This document shows positions 1-9,996 of a stretch of DNA of 35,989 bases, one piece after another. Source of the DNA: an uncultured Geobacteraceae bacterium (GTDB lineage Bacteria; Desulfobacterota; Desulfuromonadia; Geobacterales; Pseudopelobacteraceae); contig CAIYZD010000706.1 in NCBI GenBank assembly GCA_903930585.1, positions 1-35,989 of the forward strand, given 5' to 3'. Every line of letters begins with the position of its first letter. The stretch's first letter is position 1. The notes beneath the pieces are model-generated. The model was not told the DNA's origin and made no database searches. It saw only the letters and a program-made list of their open reading frames with translations. Both the position numbers and the translations under genes were made by a program.

Positions 1-2
1 CC

Positions 3-56
3 TACGGATGGAAGTGGATGTTCGGCAAAAAGCCGGTTGGTATTATAACGGTGTAG
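3..56 (+). CDS. C-terminal tail of a CDS entering from the left edge (…YGWKWMFGKKPVGIITV*)
   Basis: Open frame 3 from the window edge to TAG at 54-56. Only 17 codons are visible, so no product can be called. Confidence 0.3.
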   Translation, partial: YGWKWMFGKKPVGIITV

Positions 57-220
57 TGTGACTCGTGCTGAGCGGTATTCCGTGAGAGCGTGAGAGCGTG
101 AGAGCGTGCCCGATGGGTAGGGCGCTGTCAAGAATTATGTGCGAGGCGTCCTGTTTTAATCCATGCGGATAAATCATCTGCCAGTCACCCTTTTTGAAAA
201 AACTTTCGAAAACTCTGAAT

Positions 221-796
221 CTATTTTGAGCCGGTTTCCTTCGAGCTGCCGAAAAGCGAGTCAAAATCATCAGCCGCTTCTTTTTTAGCGGGAGCGGCGG
301 CTGCCGCCGGGGCACCATCCCAGGAAAAATTGTCAAGATCGAACTCGCCCGGTTGCGTTGTGTACGGTGCACTGTTTGCGGCAGCAGGAGCGGAAGGGGG
401 AACCGGCGGCGCCGCTGCGAAGGGGGATCCTTCCGCCGGCGCGAGCAGATCCCGGAAACCGCCCAAAACGTCATTTTCCGGTTTTGAGCCGCTTGTTTGC
501 GCGGGTGACGGCTCGTCAAAGTTGAACGGGTCAAAGGCGACCGGGGCAGGCGCCGATGGGGTCTCGTCCGGCAGATCAAAAGAGAACATGTCGTCATGTG
601 TTTCCGGCGCTTCGCTCTGCTGCTCGGTTTCGCTTTCCAACAACCGGGACTCGGCGGCCAGCTTTTCCGCTACTTCGGGAGGGAGCACCAGTGACGTAAT
701 GGAATGGGTCTGTTTGTAACCGGCCAGGTCGCTGGAGCATTTTTTACAGATGTCATAGTATTCAAAACTATTATATCCGCACTTGGGACATTTCAT
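221..796 (-). CDS. Zinc-ribbon N-terminus protein with Pro/Ala-rich low-complexity C-terminus
   Basis: Starts MKCPKCGYNSFEYYDICKKCSSDL (two CxxC pairs), followed by a Pro/Ala/acidic region. Adjacent and co-oriented with rsmE. Confidence 0.75.
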   Translation of the reverse strand: MKCPKCGYNSFEYYDICKKCSSDLAGYKQTHSITSLVLPPEVAEKLAAESRLLESETEQQSEAPETHDDMFSFDLPDETPSAPAPVAFDPFNFDEPSPAQTSGSKPENDVLGGFRDLLAPAEGSPFAAAPPVPPSAPAAANSAPYTTQPGEFDLDNFSWDGAPAAAAAPAKKEAADDFDSLFGSSKETGSK

Positions 797-821
797 TTGC
801 GGCTCCTTGACTGCCGTTCAG

Positions 822-1568
822 TCACATTTCGCCCCACATATACTGTATTATCGCAAGAATAGCAATACTTGCCGTTTCCGTTCGCAGTATCCTGGAACCG
901 AGTGAAACCGGCAGAAAACCATGTTGCGAAAAATGACGTACCTCAAGAGGATCGAACCCACCCTCCGGACCAATAGCCACAATTACCGACGTGGGTTTTC
1001 CGGATGCCGAGAGCACATCTTTCAGAGAATTTTCCCGTTCCCCCTCCCACAGAATCAGGCGGAGTTCCTGCTCCGTATCATTTGCCGCTTCGACTGCGCT
1101 CGGTCTCCAGCTCACTTCGGGGATGCCGGGGCGCCCGCACTGCCGGGAGGCCTCTGCGGTAATCCGGTTCCAGCGCTCAAGTTTGCTCTCCTGCTGATCA
1201 TCGCGCAGCTTGGCAACCGAGCGTCGTCCCCCGAACAGCCAGAAATCGTGGGCCCCCAGTTCCGTTCCTTTTTGCAGGATCAGGTCGATCTTGTCTCCTT
1301 TGGGAAGCGCCTGGCAGATCGTAATACGGGGAGCCGTGGAATCGCTCGGGGGAGCGGAGCTGGAAGAGGTGATTTTTACCGCGACCCACTCTTTGGCGAC
1401 CTGGTCGATAGTGCCGGAATACACCATTCCCTTTTCGTCAGCCAACTGGACGGTATCACCGGTTCCCAGCCGAAGGACACGTACCATATGGTTGTAGATA
1501 TCTCCGTCGAAAGAGGCGTAGCCATCGCGAATGGCGCGGGAACTGATCATGAAACGCCTGGTGCTCAT
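822..1568 (-). CDS. rsmE: 16S rRNA (uracil-1498-N3)-methyltransferase RsmE
   Basis: 248 aa. MSTRRFMISSRAI…HMVRVLRLGTGD N-terminus and C-terminal IGPEGGFDPLEV…SLGSRILRTETASIAIL motif of the RsmE/SPOUT family. Confidence 0.93.
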   Translation of the reverse strand: MSTRRFMISSRAIRDGYASFDGDIYNHMVRVLRLGTGDTVQLADEKGMVYSGTIDQVAKEWVAVKITSSSSAPPSDSTAPRITICQALPKGDKIDLILQKGTELGAHDFWLFGGRRSVAKLRDDQQESKLERWNRITAEASRQCGRPGIPEVSWRPSAVEAANDTEQELRLILWEGERENSLKDVLSASGKPTSVIVAIGPEGGFDPLEVRHFSQHGFLPVSLGSRILRTETASIAILAIIQYMWGEM

Positions 1569-2494
1569 ACTGCGGTCTCATTCCGGTAGCGCATGGCCAC
1601 CCATTCGCCGGCGCGAATTGTCTCGCAGTACTGCAGCGGTTGCGCGTCGAATCCCACGCGTACCAGGGGTTCCTTTTCCGCCAGAATTCCGGAGAGAATC
1701 AATGAGCCGCCCGGAAGGAGCCGATCGGTCAGATTCGGCGCCAGTCGCACCAGTTCCCCTGCCAGAATATTTGCCAGAATAATATCAAAGCGTTCCGTAA
1801 CGGCTTCAACCGGCGTGGTCCCGCATTCCACCCGTTCGCCAAGCTCGTTAAGAACAAGGTTCTCGCGTGCGACGTCTATCGCATCCGGGTCGATGTCGAG
1901 TGCCACTATCCGGCCTGCGCCCAGTAAGCTTGCCGCTATGGCAAGTATTCCCGAACCGGTGCCGAGATCAAGGAGTGACGGTGCGCCTGCCGGGTCGCGG
2001 CGCTCCATGATTTGCTCCAGTAATTCCAGACAGAGGCGTGTCGTTTCATGTCCTCCGGTGCCGAAAGCCATCCCCGGATCGATGCGCAGAACAAGGTCGT
2101 CAGGCAGTATGGCTGCTTCCTCCCAGGTCGGTATGATCAAAAGATGCGTACCGATCCGAAGTGGTTTGAAATGAACTTTCCAGCTGCTGCTCCAATCTTC
2201 GGCGTTAACCGTGGTGAGTGCCGGATGGCCGAATGATGCGGCCGGATATTGCCTGGAAAGCCTGGATATGAAGGCCTCAAGCTCGTTCATCCGAGGTGCG
2301 GGATCGTTGTCGGCAGGCAGGTAGCCTTTGATTACCACGCGCACGGAATCCGGAATTTCGCTGGGAGAGAAGGCATCGACACACTGATTGTCAACGCAGA
2401 CCCCTGAGCCGGACAGGCGCGTCAGAAAATCGGCAACGACGTCAGCGTACTCTGCCGGCACATCACATGCAATTTCAAGCCAGGAGGCAATCAT
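1565..2494 (-). CDS. prmA: Ribosomal protein L11 methyltransferase PrmA
   Basis: DPGMAFGTGGHETTRLCLELLE and LLDLGTGSGILAIAASLLGA motifs, then NILAGELV. 4-nt overlap with rsmE. Confidence 0.93.
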   Translation of the reverse strand: MIASWLEIACDVPAEYADVVADFLTRLSGSGVCVDNQCVDAFSPSEIPDSVRVVIKGYLPADNDPAPRMNELEAFISRLSRQYPAASFGHPALTTVNAEDWSSSWKVHFKPLRIGTHLLIIPTWEEAAILPDDLVLRIDPGMAFGTGGHETTRLCLELLEQIMERRDPAGAPSLLDLGTGSGILAIAASLLGAGRIVALDIDPDAIDVARENLVLNELGERVECGTTPVEAVTERFDIILANILAGELVRLAPNLTDRLLPGGSLILSGILAEKEPLVRVGFDAQPLQYCETIRAGEWVAMRYRNETAV

Positions 2495-2656
2495 GTATAA
2501 CCTTGTAAAATAGAATAATACTTATCAGCTAAAACTAGCAGAAGCACTCACAACTGACAATAAAAAACGTCTGTTTTATTTGAAAATTTTTCTACCCAGC
2601 GGCGAAAAATATGCTACTATTTCGATTTCTTCACGCTATATAATCAGGAGGTAGTC

Positions 2657-3124
2657 ATGCCGCAGTTCTTTGAGGGGAAACTTGATGCCACGGGGCAGAA
2701 GGTTGGTATAATTGTCGGCCGTTTCAACAGCTTTATCGGTGAACGCCTGTTGGAGGGGGCCGTCGATGCGCTGATTCGTCACGGCGCCGCTGATGAAAAC
2801 ATTCATGTTACACGGGTGCCGGGTGCGTTCGAAATACCGTTCTTTGCCAAAAAAATGGCGGAAAGCGGCAAGTATGATGCCTTGATCTGTCTCGGGGCCG
2901 TCATCCGCGGATCGACACCACATTTTGATTATGTTGCTTCCGAAGTTTCCAAGGGAGTGGCGAGCGTTTCGCTGGACAGTGGCGTTCCGATTGCCTTTGG
3001 CGTCCTGACGACCGATACGATCGAGCAGGCGGTGGAACGGGCCGGAACCAAGGCGGGCAACAAGGGGTTTGAAGCGGCGGTTACCGTAATCGAAGCCGTT
3101 AATCTGCTGAAGGTGCTTACATAA
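2657..3124 (+). CDS. ribH: 6,7-dimethyl-8-ribityllumazine synthase
   Basis: 155 aa. [91 protein letters not shown] upstream. Confidence 0.95.
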   Translation: MPQFFEGKLDATGQKVGIIVGRFNSFIGERLLEGAVDALIRHGAADENIHVTRVPGAFEIPFFAKKMAESGKYDALICLGAVIRGSTPHFDYVASEVSKGVASVSLDSGVPIAFGVLTTDTIEQAVERAGTKAGNKGFEAAVTVIEAVNLLKVLT

Positions 3125-3555
3125 TGGGACTACGGCGTGAAGCACGTGAACTGGCCGTTCAGATGTTGTACGCACTCGATTCGAACAGTTCTGCCGGAGT
3201 GCGTGAAACCTTGCAGACCTTTCGCGAGGAACAGGTCGAGCTGACGGGAAAGGTACGGGAGTTTGCCGAAGGTTTGGTCCAGGGGGTACAGGCTCAGCGT
3301 GTTGTCATCGATGAGGCCATCAGGGCCCGCTCCAAAAACTGGTCATTGCCGCGTATGCCGCGGGTCGATCTGTGCGTTATGCGTCTGGCCGCATATGAAT
3401 TGATGTTTCGCTCCGATATCCCCAAAAAAGTCAGCATCAACGAAGCGATCGAGATCGTTCGCCGTTATGGCGACAAGGAGTCGCCGGCGTTTGTCAACGG
3501 CATTCTCGACGAGATAGAGGCGTGTGCCAAAACTGAACTGTCAAGCGAGGAATAA
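3124..3555 (+). CDS. nusB: Transcription antitermination factor NusB
   Basis: 143 aa. [15 protein letters not shown]…[30 protein letters not shown] stop/start overlap with ribH. Confidence 0.93.
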   Translation: MGLRREARELAVQMLYALDSNSSAGVRETLQTFREEQVELTGKVREFAEGLVQGVQAQRVVIDEAIRARSKNWSLPRMPRVDLCVMRLAAYELMFRSDIPKKVSINEAIEIVRRYGDKESPAFVNGILDEIEACAKTELSSEE

Positions 3556-4871
3556 TGAAAAACATACAGGTTGGACTGATAGGATTCGGCAATATCGGGG
3601 CAGGGGTTGTCAAGCTGCTCCGTGAAAACGCCGACGTTATACGTAGCAAGGTTGGAACCGGCATCGTCCTGAAACGGATTGCCGATCTGGATATAACCAC
3701 CGACCGGGGGGTGGTTGTCGATCCGGGGGTGCTGACGACCAGCGTGGACGATATTTTTAATGATCCGGAAATTTCGATTGTCATCGAGTTGATCGGTGGT
3801 TATGAACCGGCCAAGAGCTTTGTGCTGAAGGCGATTGAAAAGGGAAAACATATCGTTACCGCCAACAAGGCGCTTCTGGCGCTGCACGGTTCGGATATAT
3901 TCACCGCTGCCGTGCGCAAGGGTGTTGAAGTACAGTTTGAAGCATCCGTTGGCGGTGGCATTCCGGTACTGACCGCAATCAAGAGCAATCTTGCCGCCAA
4001 CCGTTTCAGCAGTGTCTTTGGTATCATGAACGGCACCTGCAATTATATCCTGACCCGCATGACCCAGGAGGGGGCCGATTTCGGCGATGTGCTGAAAACG
4101 GCTCAGGAACTTGGCTATGCCGAACCTGACCCGACCTTTGATGTGGAAGGGGTTGATACCGCCCACAAGCTGGCGGTGCTGATTTCACTCTGTTTCGGCA
4201 CCCGGATCGACTTCAAGGATATCCATACCGAAGGGATTTCCAATATCAGCGGTCTCGATGTCAAATATGCCGCTCAATTCGGTTACCGGATCAAGCTGCT
4301 GGCAATCGGAAAACATGTGGATGGCGAGATCGAAGCACGGGTGCATCCGACCATGATTCCGCTCGACAGCCCGTTGGCCGATATCAACGGCGTGTTCAAC
4401 GCCATTCGCCTGACCGGCGATTTTGTCGGACCGGTGATGTTCTCCGGGCGCGGCGCCGGACAGAATCCGACCGCCAGCGCGATTGTCGGCGATCTGATCG
4501 GCCTCTCGCGCAGCATGAAGGCCGGCGCCGGACGACGGATGTCGCCGCTCGGGTTCCTTGACGAAACAATAGTAACCATACCGGTCAAACCGATGGCCGA
4601 TATCATCAGCAAATATATGCTCCGCTTCAGCGCCCTCGACAAACCGGGGGTACTGGGGGGGATTACCAGTGCGCTCGGTACGCATGGTATCAGCATCGAG
4701 TCGATGGTTCAGACCGCACATGAAGTCGATGACTCCGCGCCGGTGCCTATTGTCATCATGACTCACGAGGCCCGTGAAGGCTCGATTCAGGAAGCGCTGA
4801 CCGAGATCGATCAACTTGACATCATCTGCGAGAAAACCAGTTTTATCCGTATTGAAGACAACCTGGAGTAA
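3555..4871 (+). CDS. hom: Homoserine dehydrogenase with C-terminal ACT domain
   Basis: [22 protein letters not shown]-binding N-terminus, [42 protein letters not shown]-terminal ACT region. TAATG overlap with nusB. Confidence 0.94.
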   Translation: MKNIQVGLIGFGNIGAGVVKLLRENADVIRSKVGTGIVLKRIADLDITTDRGVVVDPGVLTTSVDDIFNDPEISIVIELIGGYEPAKSFVLKAIEKGKHIVTANKALLALHGSDIFTAAVRKGVEVQFEASVGGGIPVLTAIKSNLAANRFSSVFGIMNGTCNYILTRMTQEGADFGDVLKTAQELGYAEPDPTFDVEGVDTAHKLAVLISLCFGTRIDFKDIHTEGISNISGLDVKYAAQFGYRIKLLAIGKHVDGEIEARVHPTMIPLDSPLADINGVFNAIRLTGDFVGPVMFSGRGAGQNPTASAIVGDLIGLSRSMKAGAGRRMSPLGFLDETIVTIPVKPMADIISKYMLRFSALDKPGVLGGITSALGTHGISIESMVQTAHEVDDSAPVPIVIMTHEAREGSIQEALTEIDQLDIICEKTSFIRIEDNLE

Positions 4872-4896
4872 TATTTTCATTCATACCGGAGGAATC

Positions 4897-6252
4897 ATGA
4901 CCACCAAAATTCTCTTGCCTGAAGACCAGATTCCGCGCCAGTGGTACAACATCATTCCCGATATGCCCGGTCCGCTGGCCCCTGTTATCAGCCCCCGGAC
5001 CATGCAGCCGGTCACCCCGGACGAAATGCTGGCTATCTTCCCCATGCCCCTGATCGAACAGGAAATGTCGATGCAGCGCTGGATCGATATTCCCGATGAA
5101 GTCCGGGAAATTTACCAGCTCTGGCGGCCGTCACCGCTGTACCGCGCCCATCGGCTGGAAAAGGCGCTCGGGACACCGGCCAAGATTTATTACAAATACG
5201 AGGGGGTTTCCCCGGCAGGATCGCACAAGCCGAACTCGGCGATTCCACAGGCCTATTACAATAAGCAGGCCGGTATCCGCCGCCTGGCAACCGAAACCGG
5301 TGCCGGTCAGTGGGGAAGCTCCCTGGCTCTTGCCTGCTCCATGTTCGGTCTGGAATGCACGATCTACATGGTAAAGGTATCCTGCACCCAGAAACCGTAC
5401 CGCAAGAGTATGATGCAGTTGTGGGGCGCCCAGGTGCATCCGTCACCATCCGAATTTACCAACGCCGGTCGTTCCATTCTGGCCCATGACCCGGACTGTC
5501 TCGGTTCTCTCGGTATTGCCATCTCGGAAGCGGTGGAGGATGCGGCGACCCATGCCGACACCAACTACGCGCTGGGGAGCGTGCTTAACCATGTCTGCCT
5601 GCATCAAACCGTAATCGGCCTGGAGGCCCAGGCACAATTCAAGATCGCCGGTGACTATCCCGATGTGGTGATTGCCTGCTGCGGCGGCGGTTCCAACTTC
5701 GCCGGTCTGGCTTTCCCGTTCATCTCAGATCGCGCCAATGGCAAAAATGTCCGCTGCGTGGCGGTTGAACCGGCCTCCTGCCCGACTCTGACCAAAGGAA
5801 TCTACGCCTTCGACTACGGTGATACCGCCAAGATGGCGCCAATCGCCATGATGTACACCTTGGGACACGACTTCATGCCTCCCGGTATCCATGCGGGCGG
5901 TTTGCGCTATCATGGCGAGTCGCCGCTGGTATCACAGCTCTACAGTGCCGGTCAAATAGAGGCGAAATCCTATAGACAGAACTCCTGTTTCGAGGGGGCG
6001 CTGCTGTTTGCCCGTAGCGAGGGGATCGTCCCGGCGCCGGAATCGTCTCACGCCGTGCGTGCCGCCATTGATGAAGCGGTACTGGCTAAAGAGGAAGGGA
6101 AGGAAAAAACTATTCTGTTCGGACTCTCCGGTCATGGCCAGTTGGACATGGGCGCCTATGATTCCTATCTTTCCGGAAATCTTGAGGATTACGAATATCC
6201 GGATTCGATGGTCAAGGCGGCACTGGAACGGCTGCCGAAGATTTCACTGTAA
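4897..6252 (+). CDS. Tryptophan synthase beta-like protein, TrpB2 type
   Basis: The ATG at 4897 follows GGAGGA, so the listed ORF start at 4816 is too far upstream. [18 protein letters not shown] (PLP lysine), [30 protein letters not shown]; long TrpB2-type N-terminus. Confidence 0.9.
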   Translation: MTTKILLPEDQIPRQWYNIIPDMPGPLAPVISPRTMQPVTPDEMLAIFPMPLIEQEMSMQRWIDIPDEVREIYQLWRPSPLYRAHRLEKALGTPAKIYYKYEGVSPAGSHKPNSAIPQAYYNKQAGIRRLATETGAGQWGSSLALACSMFGLECTIYMVKVSCTQKPYRKSMMQLWGAQVHPSPSEFTNAGRSILAHDPDCLGSLGIAISEAVEDAATHADTNYALGSVLNHVCLHQTVIGLEAQAQFKIAGDYPDVVIACCGGGSNFAGLAFPFISDRANGKNVRCVAVEPASCPTLTKGIYAFDYGDTAKMAPIAMMYTLGHDFMPPGIHAGGLRYHGESPLVSQLYSAGQIEAKSYRQNSCFEGALLFARSEGIVPAPESSHAVRAAIDEAVLAKEEGKEKTILFGLSGHGQLDMGAYDSYLSGNLEDYEYPDSMVKAALERLPKISL

Positions 6253-6275
6253 CATTTCAGTGAGAAAGTTATGTA

Positions 6276-6905
6276 ATGGTACGCGTTAAAGTTTGCGGCA
6301 TAACCACTATGGACAATGCCCTGATGGCGGTCGAAGCCGGAGCTGATGCTCTCGGCTTCGTCTTCTTTCGGGGCTCTCCGCGCTTTATTTCCCCTGAACA
6401 GGCTGCTGCAATAATCCGGAATCTGCCGCCGTTCGTCCAGATGGTCGGTCTGTTTGTCAACGAGGATCCGGTAATGGTCAATTCCGTTGCCGATCACTGC
6501 TGTCTGGATCTGGTGCAACTCCACGGCGATGAGTCACCCGACTATTGTGCCACGATCAAGCGGAGGCTCATCAAGGCCTTTCGGGTAAAAGACGCCTCCA
6601 GCCTGGAGGCTTTACCGGACTACCCCGTTGCCGCCTGCCTCCTGGACGCGTGGTCACCTGCGGCGCGCGGCGGTACCGGCACAACTTTTAACTGGGATAT
6701 CGCTGCCCGTGCCGCTGCCGAGCGCCCCATTATTCTGGCCGGAGGATTGACCCCGGAGAATGTTGCCGAGGCGATAGCAACTGTCAAGCCGTACGCGGTC
6801 GATGTTTCCAGCGGGGTAGAGATTGCTGCGGGAAAAAAAGATGCCGCTCTGGTGCGGGCATTTATTCGAACTGCCCGGTACCATTCCCAGGAATCCAGTC
6901 CATGA
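6276..6905 (+). CDS. trpF: Phosphoribosylanthranilate isomerase
   Basis: VRVKVCGITTMDNALMAVEAGADALGFVFFRGSPRFI…ILAGGLTPENVAEAIATVKPYAVDVSSGVE. Confidence 0.94.
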   Translation: MVRVKVCGITTMDNALMAVEAGADALGFVFFRGSPRFISPEQAAAIIRNLPPFVQMVGLFVNEDPVMVNSVADHCCLDLVQLHGDESPDYCATIKRRLIKAFRVKDASSLEALPDYPVAACLLDAWSPAARGGTGTTFNWDIAARAAAERPIILAGGLTPENVAEAIATVKPYAVDVSSGVEIAAGKKDAALVRAFIRTARYHSQESSP

Positions 6906-8563
6906 CCTTTCTCCGCCAAATCTGTAATGAACCGAAACGTCTGTTCCCGGTTATACCGTTTGCCCTGTCATGGTACGTACTCTTTTCGACGTTCTCCCGC
7001 CCGGGCATCAGCGCTGACGGGCAGACATATCTTCAGATAGCCCGCAACCTTCACTTTGGCGCCGGACTTGGCTGGCAAGCGCTCTGGGTACCTCCGCTGC
7101 ACTCTATCCTCATTGCGCTCGTCGGGTGGTTTCCCGGCGTTCCCGATCTGCTTATGGCTGCTGCGATAGTCGGCGCGGTCATGGGGGGGCTCCTTACCGT
7201 TGCCGTCTGGCTCCTTGCATCAGAGCTTTTCGGTTGTTCCGTCGCCTTGGGAGCATCCGTCATAGCCGCGCTTTTTCCGCATTTCCTCTGGATCAGCAAG
7301 GCTCCCGAGGCCGAATGCACCTATACGGCTCTCCTCGTCTGTTCCCTCTGGTTTTTTGCTGTTGCGCTCCGCAAGCGGACGGCCGGCATGTTCATTCTCG
7401 TCGGCATTGCCTTCTCGCTTACCTATATGGCGCGCTCGGAAGGGTTTCTGGTGATGCTCTTTATCGTTGCCGCAGCGCTTTTTGCCGAATGGCGCCGCAC
7501 CCTGCGGGGAAATATGGTGCGGCTTATTGCCTTACTCCTGCTGGCATTCATCCTGACGTCATTACCGTATCTTGTTTTCCTCAGGAACCAGTATGGTGGC
7601 TGGGTCATCAGCCCAAAATCAACGTATGTGCTGATCTGGATGAAAGACAGGATTTACCACGACAACAATCGGGGAGAGGTTGGGAATGAAGAGTTGTGGG
7701 GGCTTACGGGTAGCGGCAAGCTGAAATGGCAGGTGCCGACCGGTTTCGGAGATGTCGCTTCTTATCTCATGTCTCATCCCGCCAAGAGTGCTCACGTTTA
7801 TCTTGCCAATCTGCTTCAGGAAGTTCCGGGCAGAATTCCCAATAACAGCGGCATGGAACGATACCCTCAGGTTTTTCCGGTAATTCTGGCCCTTGCCGCT
7901 CTCTTTGCGTCCTTTCGGAAATGGGGTGAAGGATCGGATCGCAACAAGGCGGTGCTGCTTTCTCCTTTCCTGATACTGCTGGTGTTACCGGTGTTTACGG
8001 AAGGGTGGTGGAAATATATGGTCCCCTATGCTCCGCTCCTGATTGTTCTGGGATGTGCAGGGATTGCGTTTGCTGCGGAATTGCTTTTCAAGCGGGTTCC
8101 GCAATTAGCGGGACGCGTTTCATTGGGGATCATGCTGGTAGTTGCGCTGTTCTTTCGATTTACGGTATTTCCCGTACCGATCGTGCAATCCCAAGAACCT
8201 GGCGCCACTCGTGTGGAGCAGCCGTCGGCGGAGGTCGCGGCGCGCCGTGCCTATGCTGTCGATGCGGACAACGCGGGACACTGGATTGCCGAAACCATGG
8301 GGCCGGGCCATAATTACATGGTTGCCTGGTCAAAATTAATTTTTCCTCTGAACGGGCTCTGGACCGCTATGCCGGTAGCGGAATATCCCCGGTTGCACGC
8401 TTTTGCACTGAAACAGGGGGCGGAATTTCTTCTCGCTGAGATGGATGGTTCCGTCCCGGATAAACAGCTGGAAGAAGCACCTCCCGGCCTGACGTATGTG
8501 ACACGGTACCGGTCGCCGCAGAGCGGGTATACGGTTGCGATATATCGCTTTGTTCCGCTATAG
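6902..8563 (+). CDS. Polytopic membrane glycosyltransferase-like protein (GT39/ArnT-like, GT-C fold)
   Basis: 553 aa with many hydrophobic segments. N-terminal SRPGISADGQTYLQIARNL resembles the GT-C acidic loop after TM1. 4-nt ATGA overlap with trpF. Confidence 0.65.
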   Translation: MTFLRQICNEPKRLFPVIPFALSWYVLFSTFSRPGISADGQTYLQIARNLHFGAGLGWQALWVPPLHSILIALVGWFPGVPDLLMAAAIVGAVMGGLLTVAVWLLASELFGCSVALGASVIAALFPHFLWISKAPEAECTYTALLVCSLWFFAVALRKRTAGMFILVGIAFSLTYMARSEGFLVMLFIVAAALFAEWRRTLRGNMVRLIALLLLAFILTSLPYLVFLRNQYGGWVISPKSTYVLIWMKDRIYHDNNRGEVGNEELWGLTGSGKLKWQVPTGFGDVASYLMSHPAKSAHVYLANLLQEVPGRIPNNSGMERYPQVFPVILALAALFASFRKWGEGSDRNKAVLLSPFLILLVLPVFTEGWWKYMVPYAPLLIVLGCAGIAFAAELLFKRVPQLAGRVSLGIMLVVALFFRFTVFPVPIVQSQEPGATRVEQPSAEVAARRAYAVDADNAGHWIAETMGPGHNYMVAWSKLIFPLNGLWTAMPVAEYPRLHAFALKQGAEFLLAEMDGSVPDKQLEEAPPGLTYVTRYRSPQSGYTVAIYRFVPL

Positions 8564-8665
8564 TGGATTCTGAGAAACCGCTGCCGGCTGCACCATGCTC
8601 TTGTATCGGTACTTTCGTATGGGGACGCTTCGCGGCAAAATATAATATAATGAAAAGAGAACATC

Positions 8666-9856
8666 ATGCGTTATCCTGATAAAAAAGGGCACTTTGGCCA
8701 GTATGGCGGGCGCTATGTCCCTGAAACCCTCATGCCCGCTTTGCTGGAACTGGAACGGGCCTATGAACAGTATCGCCATGATCGTGAGTTCAAACAGGAA
8801 TTCGCGTATTACCTGCGGCAGTACGTCGGACGCCCAAATCCACTTTACTATGCGGAAAAACTGACGAAAAAACTGGGGGGCGCACGTATTTATCTCAAAC
8901 GCGAGGACCTGAATCATACTGGCGCGCACAAGATAAACAATACCATCGGTCAGGGGCTCCTGGCGCGGCGGATGGGGAAAAAACGGGTTATTGCCGAAAC
9001 CGGAGCCGGTATGCATGGTGTTGCAACTGCTACCATTGCCGCCCTGTTCGGCATGTCGTGTGAGGTGTTCATGGGGGAGGAGGATACCCATCGACAGTCA
9101 CAGAATGTCTTCCGTATGAAACTGCTCGGGGCGACCGTAACCCCGGTAACCGCCGGTACCGCAACCCTGAAGGATGCCATGAACGAGGCGATGCGTAACT
9201 GGGTTGCCACCATCCATGAAACTTTTTATGTAATCGGCACGGTAGCCGGACCGCATCCGTATCCGATGATGGTGCGGGACTTCCAGTCCATAATCGGCGC
9301 TGAGGTCAAGAAACAGCACAAAAAGGTTGAAGGGCGTCTGCCCGATTACCTGGTGGCCGCCGTTGGTGGTGGCAGTAACGCCATGGGTCTGTTCTATCCC
9401 TTTCTCAAAAACAGTGGGGTCCGCCTGGTGGGGGTCGAAGCCTCCGGTTACGGTATCGAAACCGGCAGGCATGCCGCACCGCTCTGTGCCGGGTCACCCG
9501 GTATCCTGCATGGTAACAAAACCTATCTGCTGCAGGACCAGCATGGTCAGATCACTCATGCCCACTCAATTTCGGCGGGTCTCGACTATCCCGGTGTCGG
9601 ACCGGAACACTCATGGCTGAAAGATAGCGGCCGTGCCGAATACGTCTCTATTACCGACGACGAGGCGCTGGAAGGATTCAGTGTCCTGACCCGTGAAGAG
9701 GGTATCATTCCGGCTCTGGAATCGTCACACGCCATCGCGCATACCCTGAGACTGGCTCCCACATTGGGTAAGGATAAAACCATAGTGGTCTGTCTGTCCG
9801 GACGTGGCGACAAGGATATGCATACGGTCGCCGAGGCGATGGGGGTATCGTTCTAG
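8666..9856 (+). CDS. trpB: Tryptophan synthase beta chain
   Basis: [87 protein letters not shown]. Confidence 0.96.
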   Translation: MRYPDKKGHFGQYGGRYVPETLMPALLELERAYEQYRHDREFKQEFAYYLRQYVGRPNPLYYAEKLTKKLGGARIYLKREDLNHTGAHKINNTIGQGLLARRMGKKRVIAETGAGMHGVATATIAALFGMSCEVFMGEEDTHRQSQNVFRMKLLGATVTPVTAGTATLKDAMNEAMRNWVATIHETFYVIGTVAGPHPYPMMVRDFQSIIGAEVKKQHKKVEGRLPDYLVAAVGGGSNAMGLFYPFLKNSGVRLVGVEASGYGIETGRHAAPLCAGSPGILHGNKTYLLQDQHGQITHAHSISAGLDYPGVGPEHSWLKDSGRAEYVSITDDEALEGFSVLTREEGIIPALESSHAIAHTLRLAPTLGKDKTIVVCLSGRGDKDMHTVAEAMGVSF

Positions 9857-9906
9857 CGTCCCGTATGCTGAAAATTTAGCCGCAATTATGTGGCTTAAGT
9901 CTCGCT

Positions 9907-9933
9907 AAAGCCCGAAAAAATCGGGCTTTTTTT
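9907..9933 (+). terminator. Rho-independent terminator after trpB
   Basis: AAAGCCCGA-aaaaa-TCGGGCTTTTTTT: GC stem followed by a T-run. Confidence 0.88.
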
Positions 9934-9934
9934 G

Positions 9935-9963
9935 TTGACCGGATGTATCGGTTCCGTTATTAT
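9935..9963 (+). promoter_or_regulatory. Sigma70-type promoter for pta
   Basis: TTGACC - 17 nt - TATTAT, immediately after the terminator and about 34 nt before the pta ATG. Confidence 0.65.
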
Positions 9964-9996
9964 AAACTTGTTTTATATTTACGAAGGAGGCGCGTA

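Noticed and set aside
43-597. 184-aa minus-strand ORF
   Set aside because: Out-of-frame overlap with the zinc-ribbon gene. Arg/Pro-rich artefact composition.
3465-4166. 233-aa minus-strand ORF
   Set aside because: Antisense to nusB/hom; no motif support.
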